Below, piece after piece: positions 1-5,917 of a DNA stretch of 7,381 bases (positions within the stretch are counted from its first letter, which is position 1; every line of letters begins with the position of its first letter). The notes beneath the pieces are model-generated. The model was not told the origin of the DNA and ran no database searches. It was given only the letters and a program-made list of their open reading frames with translations. The position numbers and the translations under genes are program-made. Source of the DNA: Oscillospiraceae bacterium (GTDB lineage: Bacteria; Bacillota; Clostridia; Oscillospirales; Ruminococcaceae); the NCBI GenBank assembly GCA_900768675.1, contig CAAGDT010000230.1:1-7381 (forward strand), written 5' to 3'.

Positions 1-476
1 CACATATCCTCGATTATCAGCTTTGTGTTGCCGTAGGGGTTGATTGCGCTAAGCGGGAAGCTTTCGTCAACGGGTACTGTTTCGGGGATTCCGTAAACGG
101 TAGCAGAGGAACTGAAAATAAGCTTCTTGCAGCCGTACTTCTTCATTGTTTCCAGCAGATTGAAGGTACCGCCAAGGTTGTTCCTGTAATACATAAGCGG
201 CTCTCTTACGCTTTCTGCAACCGCCTTGTAGCCTGCGAAGTGGATAACCGCCTCAATCTCGTTTTCAGCGAAGATTTTCTCCATATCGGCGAAACAGCAC
301 ATATCCGCCTCGTAGAACTTGAAATCCTTTCCGCTGATTTCCTTGATAAGCTGTACTGCTTTGGGCTTTGAGTTGTAGAAATTGTCCATTACGACAATAT
401 CCTCTCCTGCCTTTAAAAGCTCAATGCAGGTGTGGGAACCTATGTAGCCTGTTCCGCCTGTTACTAAAATTGCCAT
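1..476 (-). CDS. galE: UDP-glucose 4-epimerase, N-terminal part (cut by window edge)
   Basis: GalE interconverts UDP-glucose and UDP-galactose in the cytoplasm (Leloir pathway, sugar nucleotides for surface polysaccharides). It is an NAD-dependent extended short-chain dehydrogenase. The window shows 158 residues of a family that is usually about 330-340 residues long; the C-terminal half lies beyond the left edge. Visible motifs are the Rossmann GGTGYIG at residues 7-13, the acidic-aromatic segment DNFYNS at 31-36, HFAGYKAV at 79-86, the catalytic serine stretch SSSATVYG at 122-129 and the catalytic Tyr/Lys pair in NPYGNTK (Y148, K152). The ATG at 476 gives the normal family N-terminus MAILVTGG and is preceded by AGAAAGGA about 10 nt upstream. 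It is the last gene seen of the leftward cluster, 44 bp after the ArsC-like gene, in an A-rich gap with no clear terminator or promoter. The assignment is near certain; the only close alternative is another UDP-hexose epimerase of the same family. Confidence 0.95.
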   Translation of the reverse strand, partial: MAILVTGGTGYIGSHTCIELLKAGEDIVVMDNFYNSKPKAVQLIKEISGKDFKFYEADMCCFADMEKIFAENEIEAVIHFAGYKAVAESVREPLMYYRNNLGGTFNLLETMKKYGCKKLIFSSSATVYGIPETVPVDESFPLSAINPYGNTKLIIEDM

Positions 477-520
477 ATTGAGTCATTCCTTTCTGTTTTC
501 TTTTTGTTTTTGTATTTTGT

Positions 521-853
521 TCAGTCCCAGCTCTTCCATACCTCGGGACAATATCCAACTGTTGCCTTATTCCCGTTTCTAACTATCGGCGTCTTATAAA
601 TCGAGGGCTTTTCGGCGAGTTTTGCGGGCTTTGCCTCGGGGGTAAGGTACTTGATTTCGTAGTAATCCTTGCTCTTTTCGTCAATAAGCGCCTCAATTCC
701 GCCTACTGCCCCTATAACACTTTCAAGCTCACGGCGGCTCAGCCCTTTTTCAAGGATATTGACGGACTGGAACTTTATTCCCCGCTCCTTGAAATACCGC
801 TCCGCCTTTTTTGTATCGAAGCATTTCGCTTTTCCGAAAATCTGAATGTTCAT
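521..853 (-). CDS. ArsC/Spx/YffB-family thioredoxin-fold protein
   Basis: A 110-residue cytoplasmic protein of the ArsC family (arsenate reductase-like, thioredoxin fold); the exact reaction is unknown. It has an N-terminal beta strand MNIQIFG, a single active-site-like cysteine C11 in KCFDTKKAERYF, the family's helix after it, LIDEKSKDYYE at 57-67 (like the LFN..GKDYR region of relatives), the cis-proline loop TPI at 88-90 and the C-terminal block VRNGNKATVGYCPEVWKSW. The N-terminal motif has C but no second Cys of a Spx CXXC, and is closest to the YffB type. An unusual second cysteine, C102, sits in the C-terminal block where relatives often have a charged residue. Length is normal for the family. 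The start ATG overlaps the fumarase stop codon (ATGA, positions 850-853), so translation is likely coupled; AAGGAAA lies 7 nt upstream. Calling it an arsenate reductase would go beyond the evidence, since no arsenic genes are nearby. Confidence 0.85.
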   Translation of the reverse strand: MNIQIFGKAKCFDTKKAERYFKERGIKFQSVNILEKGLSRRELESVIGAVGGIEALIDEKSKDYYEIKYLTPEAKPAKLAEKPSIYKTPIVRNGNKATVGYCPEVWKSWD

Positions 854-1692
854 ATAATCATTTCCTTGTGTCTTGTAACATGACAGCCGATATTTACCGC
901 CGCAGGCAAGCCCGCTATATGGGTTGGCGCCGCTTCTATGTTGACGTAAAGGGCAGTAATCGTACCGCCGAAGCCCTGAGAGCCGATACCCGTCTTGTTT
1001 ATCTCGGTCAACATTCTTTCCTCCAGTTCTGCATAGAAGGGGTCGGGGTTGCGCTCCCGCAGGTCACGGCAAAGCGCCTTTTTAGAGAGAAAAGCGCACT
1101 GCTCAAAATCTCCGCCAATACCTACGCCCACCACAATAGGCGGGCAGGGATTGCTTCCTGCAACATTAACGGTTTCGGTAACGAATGCAACTATATCGTC
1201 AACTGTCGCCGAGGGAGTAAACATCTTCATCTTGCTCATATTCTCGCTGCCGAAGCCCTTTGGCGCAACGGTAATCTTTACCTTGTCTCCCTCTGTTATA
1301 AAGGTATGTAAAACTGCGGGGGTATTATTTCCCGTATTTACACGGCGCAGCGGGTCTTTTACAACCGAAAGCCTCAGCTTTCCCTCAACGTAGCCCTTTG
1401 CAACGCCATCGTTAATCGCCTCGGTAAGGCTTCCGCCGGTAAAGTGGACCTCCTGCCCTACCTCAAGGAAAATAACCGCCATTCCCGTGTCCTGACAAAT
1501 CGGAACGCCAAGCTCATCGGCGCAGTCGATATTGCTTACAATGTCCCCGAGAACCTCCTTGCATACAGGGCTTTCCTCTAAGGGAATACAGCTTTCAATC
1601 TTTTCCCTCATCATACAGGGCAGCTTAAGGTTTGCCTCACAGCAAAGCTCCGCCACCGCCTCTCTTATTACAGAAACATCAATTTCCCTCAT
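850..1692 (-). CDS. Class I fumarate hydratase alpha subunit (or L-tartrate dehydratase alpha)
   Basis: This is the N-terminal-domain subunit of the two-subunit, oxygen-sensitive, [4Fe-4S] class I hydro-lyases, which interconvert fumarate and L-malate or dehydrate L-tartrate. The 280-residue length is standard. Candidate cluster-ligand cysteines are C66 in PICQDTGM, C183 in GSNPCPP and C270 in VNIGCHVTRH. The substrate/cluster region KGFGSENMSKMKMF lies at 145-158, and GVGIGGDFEQCA at 189-200 is also typical. The ATG at 1692 gives the common family start MREIDV and has an AGGGAGG Shine-Dalgarno 8 nt upstream, inside the 3' end of the preceding gene, which it overlaps by 14 nt. Class I alpha subunits are usually followed directly by the beta (C-terminal domain) subunit. 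Here the next gene is the ArsC-like protein, coupled by ATGA, and no beta gene is in the window. Fumarase is the likelier activity, but tartrate dehydratase cannot be excluded. Confidence 0.9.
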   Translation of the reverse strand: MREIDVSVIREAVAELCCEANLKLPCMMREKIESCIPLEESPVCKEVLGDIVSNIDCADELGVPICQDTGMAVIFLEVGQEVHFTGGSLTEAINDGVAKGYVEGKLRLSVVKDPLRRVNTGNNTPAVLHTFITEGDKVKITVAPKGFGSENMSKMKMFTPSATVDDIVAFVTETVNVAGSNPCPPIVVGVGIGGDFEQCAFLSKKALCRDLRERNPDPFYAELEERMLTEINKTGIGSQGFGGTITALYVNIEAAPTHIAGLPAAVNIGCHVTRHKEMII

Positions 1693-2275
1693 TTTCCGTT
1701 CCTCCCTCTGATTCCTGCTCTTTTTGCTTGTCCTTTTTGTCCTGTTCGTCCTTTTCCTCTTTTTCGTGCAGTATTCTTAACAGCTCGCCCTTTATCCTTG
1801 CCATTCTGTCCTTGCTTATTTCAAGCAGCGAAAAGCAGATATAGGCTCTTACGATAATTGCCGCTGCGGAAACCATAAGCCCGTTTGTAAGGTCGAAGCC
1901 TGCCACAAACAAAAGACAGTAGCTAAGCACAAGAAAATCTATGAAAAGGGTAGCTATTATACCCCAGAATACGCCCCAAATACCTGCGGGCTTACAGATA
2001 TACCCGTAAACGCCGCTGCGCTCAAGCTCCTTTTCCACACGGATTGCAAGCATTGTGTCGCACATATCCTTTTTGTAGGAATGGTAGTATTTAAGGGAAT
2101 ATTCGCTTTCCCCCTCCTTTTTCCAGAGGAAAAGGGGCGCGCCCTCAAGCTTATGAAGCTTAAGCTCCGCCTGTTTTTCTATGATTTTATCAAGCTTTCC
2201 CGTAAGCTCCTCGTAGCTTAAGGCGCTTTCCTCCTCAATAGGAGTGCGGACGAATTTTTTCTTGAAAAGAGTCAT
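1679..2275 (-). CDS. Two-pass membrane protein of unknown function
   Basis: I do not recognise this 198-residue protein. Visible architecture: a charged cytoplasmic N-terminal part of about 95 residues with a helical segment rich in Glu and Lys (20-43) and a Tyr-rich stretch (59-71, including SLKYYHSYKK); two hydrophobic segments at about 99-125 and 132-151 separated by a short loop (GFDLTNG), forming a membrane hairpin; then a strongly charged tail rich in Lys, Glu, Asp and Gln from about 169 to the end. Basic residues after the second segment (KDRMARIK) suggest both ends face the cytoplasm. There is no signal peptide and no catalytic motif I can name. The start at 2275 has AGGTGA 6 nt upstream. 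The gene lies 31 bp after the amidohydrolase gene and overlaps the fumarase start by 14 nt, so it is translated within the cluster. The tight packing and clean reading frame support a real gene. Confidence 0.75.
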   Translation of the reverse strand: MTLFKKKFVRTPIEEESALSYEELTGKLDKIIEKQAELKLHKLEGAPLFLWKKEGESEYSLKYYHSYKKDMCDTMLAIRVEKELERSGVYGYICKPAGIWGVFWGIIATLFIDFLVLSYCLLFVAGFDLTNGLMVSAAAIIVRAYICFSLLEISKDRMARIKGELLRILHEKEEKDEQDKKDKQKEQESEGGTENEGN

Positions 2276-2306
2276 AAGAAGTCACCTGAATTTAAATTAT
2301 GCTGTT

Positions 2307-3479
2307 CTATTTAACAAGTCTGCCGCCGATTACCGTAAACACCGGCTTTTCCGTAATATCAAAGGGCTCTCCCTTAAAGGCGGTAAAATCTGCGTCCTTG
2401 CCCACCTCGATACTGCCCACTCTGTTATCAATTCCGCAGATACGGGCGGGGTTTATGGTGATTGCTTTAAGGGCTTCTCTGCGGTCAAGTCCCCCTCTTA
2501 CTGCAATTCCCGCATTTATCGGCAGGTATTGTATTGGATTTTCCGGGTGGTCGGTGCAGATTGCAAGAGTTACGCCCTTTTCAAAAAGCTTACAGCCGTT
2601 TTCTATACTCTGATTGATAAGCTCTGGCTTGCATCTGTCTGCAAAAAGAGGGCCTATTATACAGGGCGCTTTTTCCTCGCCCAGCTCATCAGCTATCAGC
2701 CAGCCGTCGGTTGCGTGGACAATAACATAGGACAGTGAAAACTCCCTTGCAAGGCGGATTGCAGTAAAAATATCGTCTGCTCGGTGACAGTGGAAATGCG
2801 CCTTTACTTTGCCTTTAAGCAGCGGAATAAGCGCCTCGCATTTCATATCGTAATCCGGCTTTGAAACCTCGTCGTCGGTGCCCTTTGTGCGGTTGTATTC
2901 CTCTAAGTCCTCCATGTACCGCTTAGCCTTGTAAAGCTGCTCCCTTATAACCGCGGCGGTTGCCATTCGTGTCATAGGCGTTTCGTCACGGTCGTTATAC
3001 ACTCTTTTCGGATTCTCGCCAAGAGCAAATTTCATTGAACAGGGGTCCTTTATCACAAGGTCGTCCACTCGCTTTGAGCCGTAGGTTTTCATAGCGATAA
3101 AGCTTCCGCCAACAGGATTTGCGCTTCCCACGCCTGTTACAACCGTGCCTATTCCGCCTGCCGCCGCCTCGTAAAAGCATTTATCCATAGCGTTTACCGA
3201 GTCTATCGCCCGCAGGTGGGGAGTAGAGGGGTCGGTTTCCTCGTTTACATCGTCTCCCTCAAAGCCTAAGCCGTTCTCGCAGATACCTATATGACAATGG
3301 GCGTCGATAAAGGCAGGATAAACCGTAAGACCGGAAGCGTCAATGTCTTCGGGAGAAAGCTTTCCCCGAAAATCGGACATACTGCCCACAGAGGAAATAA
3401 CCCCGCCCTTAGTTTCTATATAGCCACAGTCGATATCCTCTCCCACGGCGGTAAAAATCTTAGCATTATAAATCAGCAT
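2307..3479 (-). CDS. Metal-dependent amidohydrolase, imidazolonepropionase-like
   Basis: A 390-residue cytoplasmic hydrolase of the amidohydrolase superfamily (TIM-barrel metal enzymes acting on C-N bonds); the substrate is unknown. The sequence shows the N-terminal beta-sandwich piece (LIYNAKIFTAVGE), then the metal motif DAHCHIG with H61 and H63, the GSANPVGGSF segment at 118-127 typical of this subgroup, further candidate metal ligands in AHFHCH (H228/H230/H232) and VIVHATDG (H255), and the catalytic aspartate D310 in ICTDHPENP. The sandwich closes with INPARICGI and VGSIEVGKDADF at 342-365. All core ligands are present, so an active enzyme is likely. It begins 3 bp after the aroK stop, and its AGGGAAAG ribosome site lies in the end of aroK. 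Despite that link, nothing in the sequence shows a role in aromatic biosynthesis. Length and motif order fit COG1228-type proteins; adenine deaminase or dihydroorotase identities fit less well. Confidence 0.88.
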   Translation of the reverse strand: MLIYNAKIFTAVGEDIDCGYIETKGGVISSVGSMSDFRGKLSPEDIDASGLTVYPAFIDAHCHIGICENGLGFEGDDVNEETDPSTPHLRAIDSVNAMDKCFYEAAAGGIGTVVTGVGSANPVGGSFIAMKTYGSKRVDDLVIKDPCSMKFALGENPKRVYNDRDETPMTRMATAAVIREQLYKAKRYMEDLEEYNRTKGTDDEVSKPDYDMKCEALIPLLKGKVKAHFHCHRADDIFTAIRLAREFSLSYVIVHATDGWLIADELGEEKAPCIIGPLFADRCKPELINQSIENGCKLFEKGVTLAICTDHPENPIQYLPINAGIAVRGGLDRREALKAITINPARICGIDNRVGSIEVGKDADFTAFKGEPFDITEKPVFTVIGGRLVK

Positions 3480-3482
3480 ATA

Positions 3483-3980
3483 TCAGCTTTCCCTGCACTT
3501 CTCAATTATTTCCCCGGCTATATCCTTATCCCTTCTGTTTGCATTAACCGTAACCGAGGAATTTTTCAGATAAATCTCCCGCCGCTTATTAAAGAGCGCT
3601 TCAAGCTGCTCCTTTGTGTTGTTCACCACAAGGGGTCGGTGTGTATCTCCCTTTATTCTTCTGTAGCAAACGGGAAAATCAGCGTCAAGGAATACTACGA
3701 TTCCCTTTTCTCTTGCAGTTTGTGCAGTATCCGGGTTTATGATTGCTCCTCCGCCTGTTGCAACAACGCTGTTTTCTGGCATTTCCTTGATATAGCGGCT
3801 TTCAAGGGTTCTGAAATATGCTTCTCCCTCGTCTGCAAAAATATCGGGAATACTCCTGCCCTCCTTTTCCTCAATATACTTATCAAGATCGGCAAAGGTA
3901 CAGCCCAGCATTTTCGCTAAAAGCCTGCCTATATGTGACTTTCCGCAGCCCATAAAGCCGCAGAGGTATATGTTCTTCAT
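3483..3980 (-). CDS. aroK: Shikimate kinase
   Basis: AroK phosphorylates shikimate to shikimate 3-phosphate with ATP, in the cytoplasm, on the way to chorismate. The 165-residue length is normal. Motifs: Walker A GFMGCGKS at 8-15; the shikimate- and magnesium-binding DLDKYIE with D31 and D33; R57 in FRTLES; the GGG substrate-binding loop in ATGGGAI (76-78); the LID arginine in HRPLV (R115); and the adenine-side RREIY at 133-137. All the key residues I would look for are present. The ATG overlaps the aroE stop codon as ATGA (3977-3980), and a strong GGAGGAG site lies inside the end of aroE, so the two consecutive pathway enzymes are translationally coupled. Its product acts directly on the AroE product. 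No fused domain is seen. Confidence 0.96.
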   Translation of the reverse strand: MKNIYLCGFMGCGKSHIGRLLAKMLGCTFADLDKYIEEKEGRSIPDIFADEGEAYFRTLESRYIKEMPENSVVATGGGAIINPDTAQTAREKGIVVFLDADFPVCYRRIKGDTHRPLVVNNTKEQLEALFNKRREIYLKNSSVTVNANRRDKDIAGEIIEKCRES

Positions 3981-4825
3981 ACCAGCTCCTCCATATCGGA
4001 GATAAGCTTCTTAAGGTCGCTGTCGTTGAAGTGCGCCTTGTTCCAGATTTCGTGAGCGGCGGCAGCCTGCAATACAAGCATAGCCATACCCGTCATAGCC
4101 TTTGCGCCCTTTTCTCTTGCGGTTTTCGCAAGCAGCGTTACCTTCGGGTTATAAACTGCGTCAAAGACATAGCTTACCTTTTCAAGCACTTCGGCAGTAC
4201 AAGCCATTCTGTCGGTTTTCGGATACATTCCAACGGGGCTTGCGTTTATGAGCAGGTCGAACCTTGGCATTTCTCCGCCGAAATTATCGGGAGAAAGTGC
4301 GCCGTCAATGTATACTGCATTTACCTTAGCTTCCGGCTTCATAGCGGCAATTTCCGCCATAACCCTTTCTGCAAGCTCCCTGTCGCTTTCAAGGGCGGCA
4401 ATAGTAAGCTCTCCGCCGCTTAATGCGGTTTCAATAGCCATCATTCTGCCAACTCCGCCGCAGCCTATCAGCAGCACCTTGCCCGAAAGGGAAGCGCCAA
4501 GCATTTCTATGGACTTTGTAAAGCCTAAAACGTCGGTATTGTAACCAACCTTTTCTTCCCCGTTCTTAACGCAGTTCACCGAGCGGTAGCGCTTTGCGCC
4601 CTCGTCAAGCCTGTCGCAGTAGTCCATAATCGCTACCTTGTGGGGGATTGTGATATTAAAGCCGCTGAGACCTGCAAGCTTTTCAAAGCTGCCGGAAAGC
4701 TCCTCCGGCGGGATTTCAAGCTTTTCGTAGCCGCCCTCAACGCCCGAAAGCTGTAAAAGCCTTGTGTGTATCTGTGGGGAAAGGGAATGTCCTAAGGGAT
4801 AGCCTATAAGTGCGTAATTCTTCAT
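3977..4825 (-). CDS. aroE: Shikimate dehydrogenase (unusual cofactor motif)
   Basis: AroE reduces 3-dehydroshikimate to shikimate. The 282-residue protein has the N-terminal substrate domain with SLSP at 14-17, NITIPHK at 57-63 (catalytic K63), N84 in RSVNCV and the catalytic D98 in GYNTDVLGF. The nucleotide domain carries the glycine motif GCGGVGR at 121-127, INASPVGM at 193-200, DAVYNP at 222-227 and the closing Q253 in LVLQAAAAHEIW. Several consensus positions differ: HT for HN after SLSP, NC for NT, NTDV for NTDG. Most notably, the NRT motif that normally holds the 2'-phosphate of NADP is replaced by A144-L145-E146, which hints at NAD use. A quinate/shikimate dehydrogenase is thus possible, but adjacency to aroK supports the biosynthetic role. 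It starts 14 bp after fabD with a modest AGGCAGG site, and overlaps aroK by 4 nt. Confidence 0.92.
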   Translation of the reverse strand: MKNYALIGYPLGHSLSPQIHTRLLQLSGVEGGYEKLEIPPEELSGSFEKLAGLSGFNITIPHKVAIMDYCDRLDEGAKRYRSVNCVKNGEEKVGYNTDVLGFTKSIEMLGASLSGKVLLIGCGGVGRMMAIETALSGGELTIAALESDRELAERVMAEIAAMKPEAKVNAVYIDGALSPDNFGGEMPRFDLLINASPVGMYPKTDRMACTAEVLEKVSYVFDAVYNPKVTLLAKTAREKGAKAMTGMAMLVLQAAAAHEIWNKAHFNDSDLKKLISDMEELV

Positions 4826-4839
4826 ATTCTGCCTGCCTT

Positions 4840-5739
4840 TTATGCATCCATAGCCGAAGCCGTAACGTCATCCAAAGTTTTCTTTACAAGTCCCGTAAGG
4901 GTTTTTCCGGGACCACATTCCACAAAATTGTCAATACCGTCCTGCTGCATAGCCGCAAGTTCTGATGTAAATTTAACGGGGGAGTAGATATGTCTTGAAA
5001 GAAGGTCTGCTATGCCCTCAATTGTTTCAAGCTTTCCGCCTGTAACGTTTGAATAGAAAGCCTTTGCAGGCTCAGCAAATGTAATACCGGAAATAAGCTC
5101 CTTGAATTCAAGTCCCGCTTCCTTCATATATTCGGAATGGAACGCAGCCGCAACCGCAAGGGGAACAATTCTCTTAGCGCCGCTTGCAGTAAGGGCTTCG
5201 GAGGCCTTTGCAATACCGCTTTCGCTTCCTGCAATAACCGTCTGCTGCTTTGAGTTGTAGTTTACGGGGGTAACGTAGTCGCCGCCCGCAGTAACTTCTG
5301 CGCAGATTTTCTCGATAAGGGCTGTATCGGGGCACATTACCGCCGCCATTTTTCCGCCGTTCTTCTGCGCTGCCTTTTCCATGCAGGAGGCTCTGTATTT
5401 TATGAGAGTATAGCCTGTTTCAAGGCTTACCATTCCCGAAAGAACCATTGCCGCATATTCGCCGAGGGAATGACCTGCCACAACAGAAAACTCTCCGCCG
5501 GAAAGGCGGTATTTTTCGCCGCAGATAAGGGACATTGTGAAGATTGCGGGCTGAGAAACGCAGGTTTTCGCCAGCTCCTCCGCCGTTCCCTCGAACATTG
5601 TCTTCTTTATATCAAAACCGAGGATTTCGCTGCCTGTCTTAAAAATTTCCTCGTAAGCGGCAGGGTTTTCCTCGTAGATTTTCCTGCCCATTCCGCTGTA
5701 CTGGGAGCCTTGTCCCGAAAATAAAAGCGCTGTTGCCAT
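4840..5739 (-). CDS. fabD: Malonyl-CoA:ACP transacylase
   Basis: FabD moves the malonyl group from CoA to acyl carrier protein, giving the extender for fatty acid synthesis in the cytoplasm. The 299-residue length is close to the family norm (about 305-310). Motifs: SGQGSQ at 8-13 (Q10 in the oxyanion region), the nucleophile elbow GHSLGEY at 89-95 with S91, the malonate-carboxylate-binding R116 in KYRASCM, and the catalytic H201 in AAFHSEYM. ECGPGKTLTGL at 274-284 is the usual C-terminal signature. The Arg is the hallmark of malonyl rather than acetyl specificity. The residue matching Gln250 of the E. coli enzyme is His (RHIYSPVKF). The ATG at 5739 is preceded by AAAGGAAAGG. It is the first gene of the leftward cluster and diverges from fabH, an arrangement that separates it from the usual fab gene order. 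Confidence 0.97.
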   Translation of the reverse strand: MATALLFSGQGSQYSGMGRKIYEENPAAYEEIFKTGSEILGFDIKKTMFEGTAEELAKTCVSQPAIFTMSLICGEKYRLSGGEFSVVAGHSLGEYAAMVLSGMVSLETGYTLIKYRASCMEKAAQKNGGKMAAVMCPDTALIEKICAEVTAGGDYVTPVNYNSKQQTVIAGSESGIAKASEALTASGAKRIVPLAVAAAFHSEYMKEAGLEFKELISGITFAEPAKAFYSNVTGGKLETIEGIADLLSRHIYSPVKFTSELAAMQQDGIDNFVECGPGKTLTGLVKKTLDDVTASAMDA

Positions 5740-5784
5740 AAAACCTTTCCTTTCCTTAACGACAAAAATTTCCCCTTCCGTCCA

Positions 5785-5813
5785 TTGACAAATACCATTA
5801 ATACTGCTATAAT
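5785..5813 (+). promoter_or_regulatory. Rightward vegetative promoter for fabH-fabK
   Basis: A perfect housekeeping promoter: -35 TTGACA at 5785-5790, a 17-bp spacer, -10 TATAAT at 5808-5813, and an extended -10 TGC at 5805-5807. Transcription should begin near 5820, giving a leader of about 140 nt before fabH. That leader runs through the opposing fabD promoter. Strength and direction are inferred from the consensus match. Confidence 0.85.
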
Positions 5814-5822
5814 AATAATACT
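5791..5822. repeat. Direct repeats around the fabH -10 element
   Basis: TAATACT occurs at 5799-5805 and 5816-5822, 17 bp apart and flanking the -10 hexamer of the rightward promoter. A related AATACC lies at 5791-5796. Short direct repeats in this position could be a repressor operator, but the stretch is AT-rich, so chance is a real alternative. Confidence 0.35.
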
Positions 5823-5833
5823 AATGCAATAAA

Positions 5834-5867
5834 AAGGGATAATTGGCAGGGGCTAAGCATTTCCCTT
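5834..5867. repeat. Inverted repeat between the two facing promoters
   Basis: AAGGGA at 5834-5839 and TCCCTT at 5862-5867 form a perfect 6-bp inverted repeat with a 22-nt centre that contains GGCAGGGGC. It falls inside the segment predicted to be transcribed from both strands. It could be an operator or a weak leader hairpin; the half-sites are short. Confidence 0.3.
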
Positions 5868-5869
5868 AC

Positions 5870-5898
5870 ATTATATACTATTTTTGCAGTAAAATCAA
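5870..5898 (-). promoter_or_regulatory. Leftward vegetative promoter for the fabD-aro cluster
   Basis: On the minus strand, -35 TTGATT (5893-5898), a 17-bp spacer and -10 TATAAT (5870-5875). Ten or more of the twelve consensus bases match. Transcription should begin near 5863 and give a leader of about 124 nt before fabD, passing through the rightward promoter. No other convincing promoter lies within the leftward cluster, so this one may drive all eight genes. Confidence 0.78.
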
Positions 5899-5917
5899 GC
5901 GTAACCAAAAGTTTTTT

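Noticed and set aside
477..520. A-rich gap before galE as a promoter or terminator
   Set aside because: No hexamer pair and no hairpin could be found; it may only be an unstructured translation initiation region.
521..853. Arsenate reductase
   Set aside because: The fold matches, but the CX5R-type active site and any arsenic resistance neighbours are missing.
811..1311. 166-codon plus-strand open frame
   Set aside because: Antisense to the fumarase alpha gene; no recognisable protein features.
2289..2302. Palindrome AATTTAAATT and a CATAAT -10-like hexamer before the membrane protein gene
   Set aside because: No acceptable -35 lies 16-18 bp upstream (GC-rich there), and a 10-bp AT palindrome is expected by chance in such a gap.
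2244..2738. 164-codon plus-strand open frame
   Set aside because: Antisense to the C-terminal half of the amidohydrolase gene; a shadow of its codon pattern.
3291..3920. 209-codon plus-strand open frame
   Set aside because: It lies antisense across aroK and the start of the amidohydrolase gene, both with complete catalytic motifs; its translation shows no recognisable domain.
5756..5785. Nine-codon upstream open frame (MDGRGNFCR) in the fabD leader
   Set aside because: It has no Shine-Dalgarno sequence and no regulatory residue pattern such as a run of one amino acid, so chance is the simpler reading.
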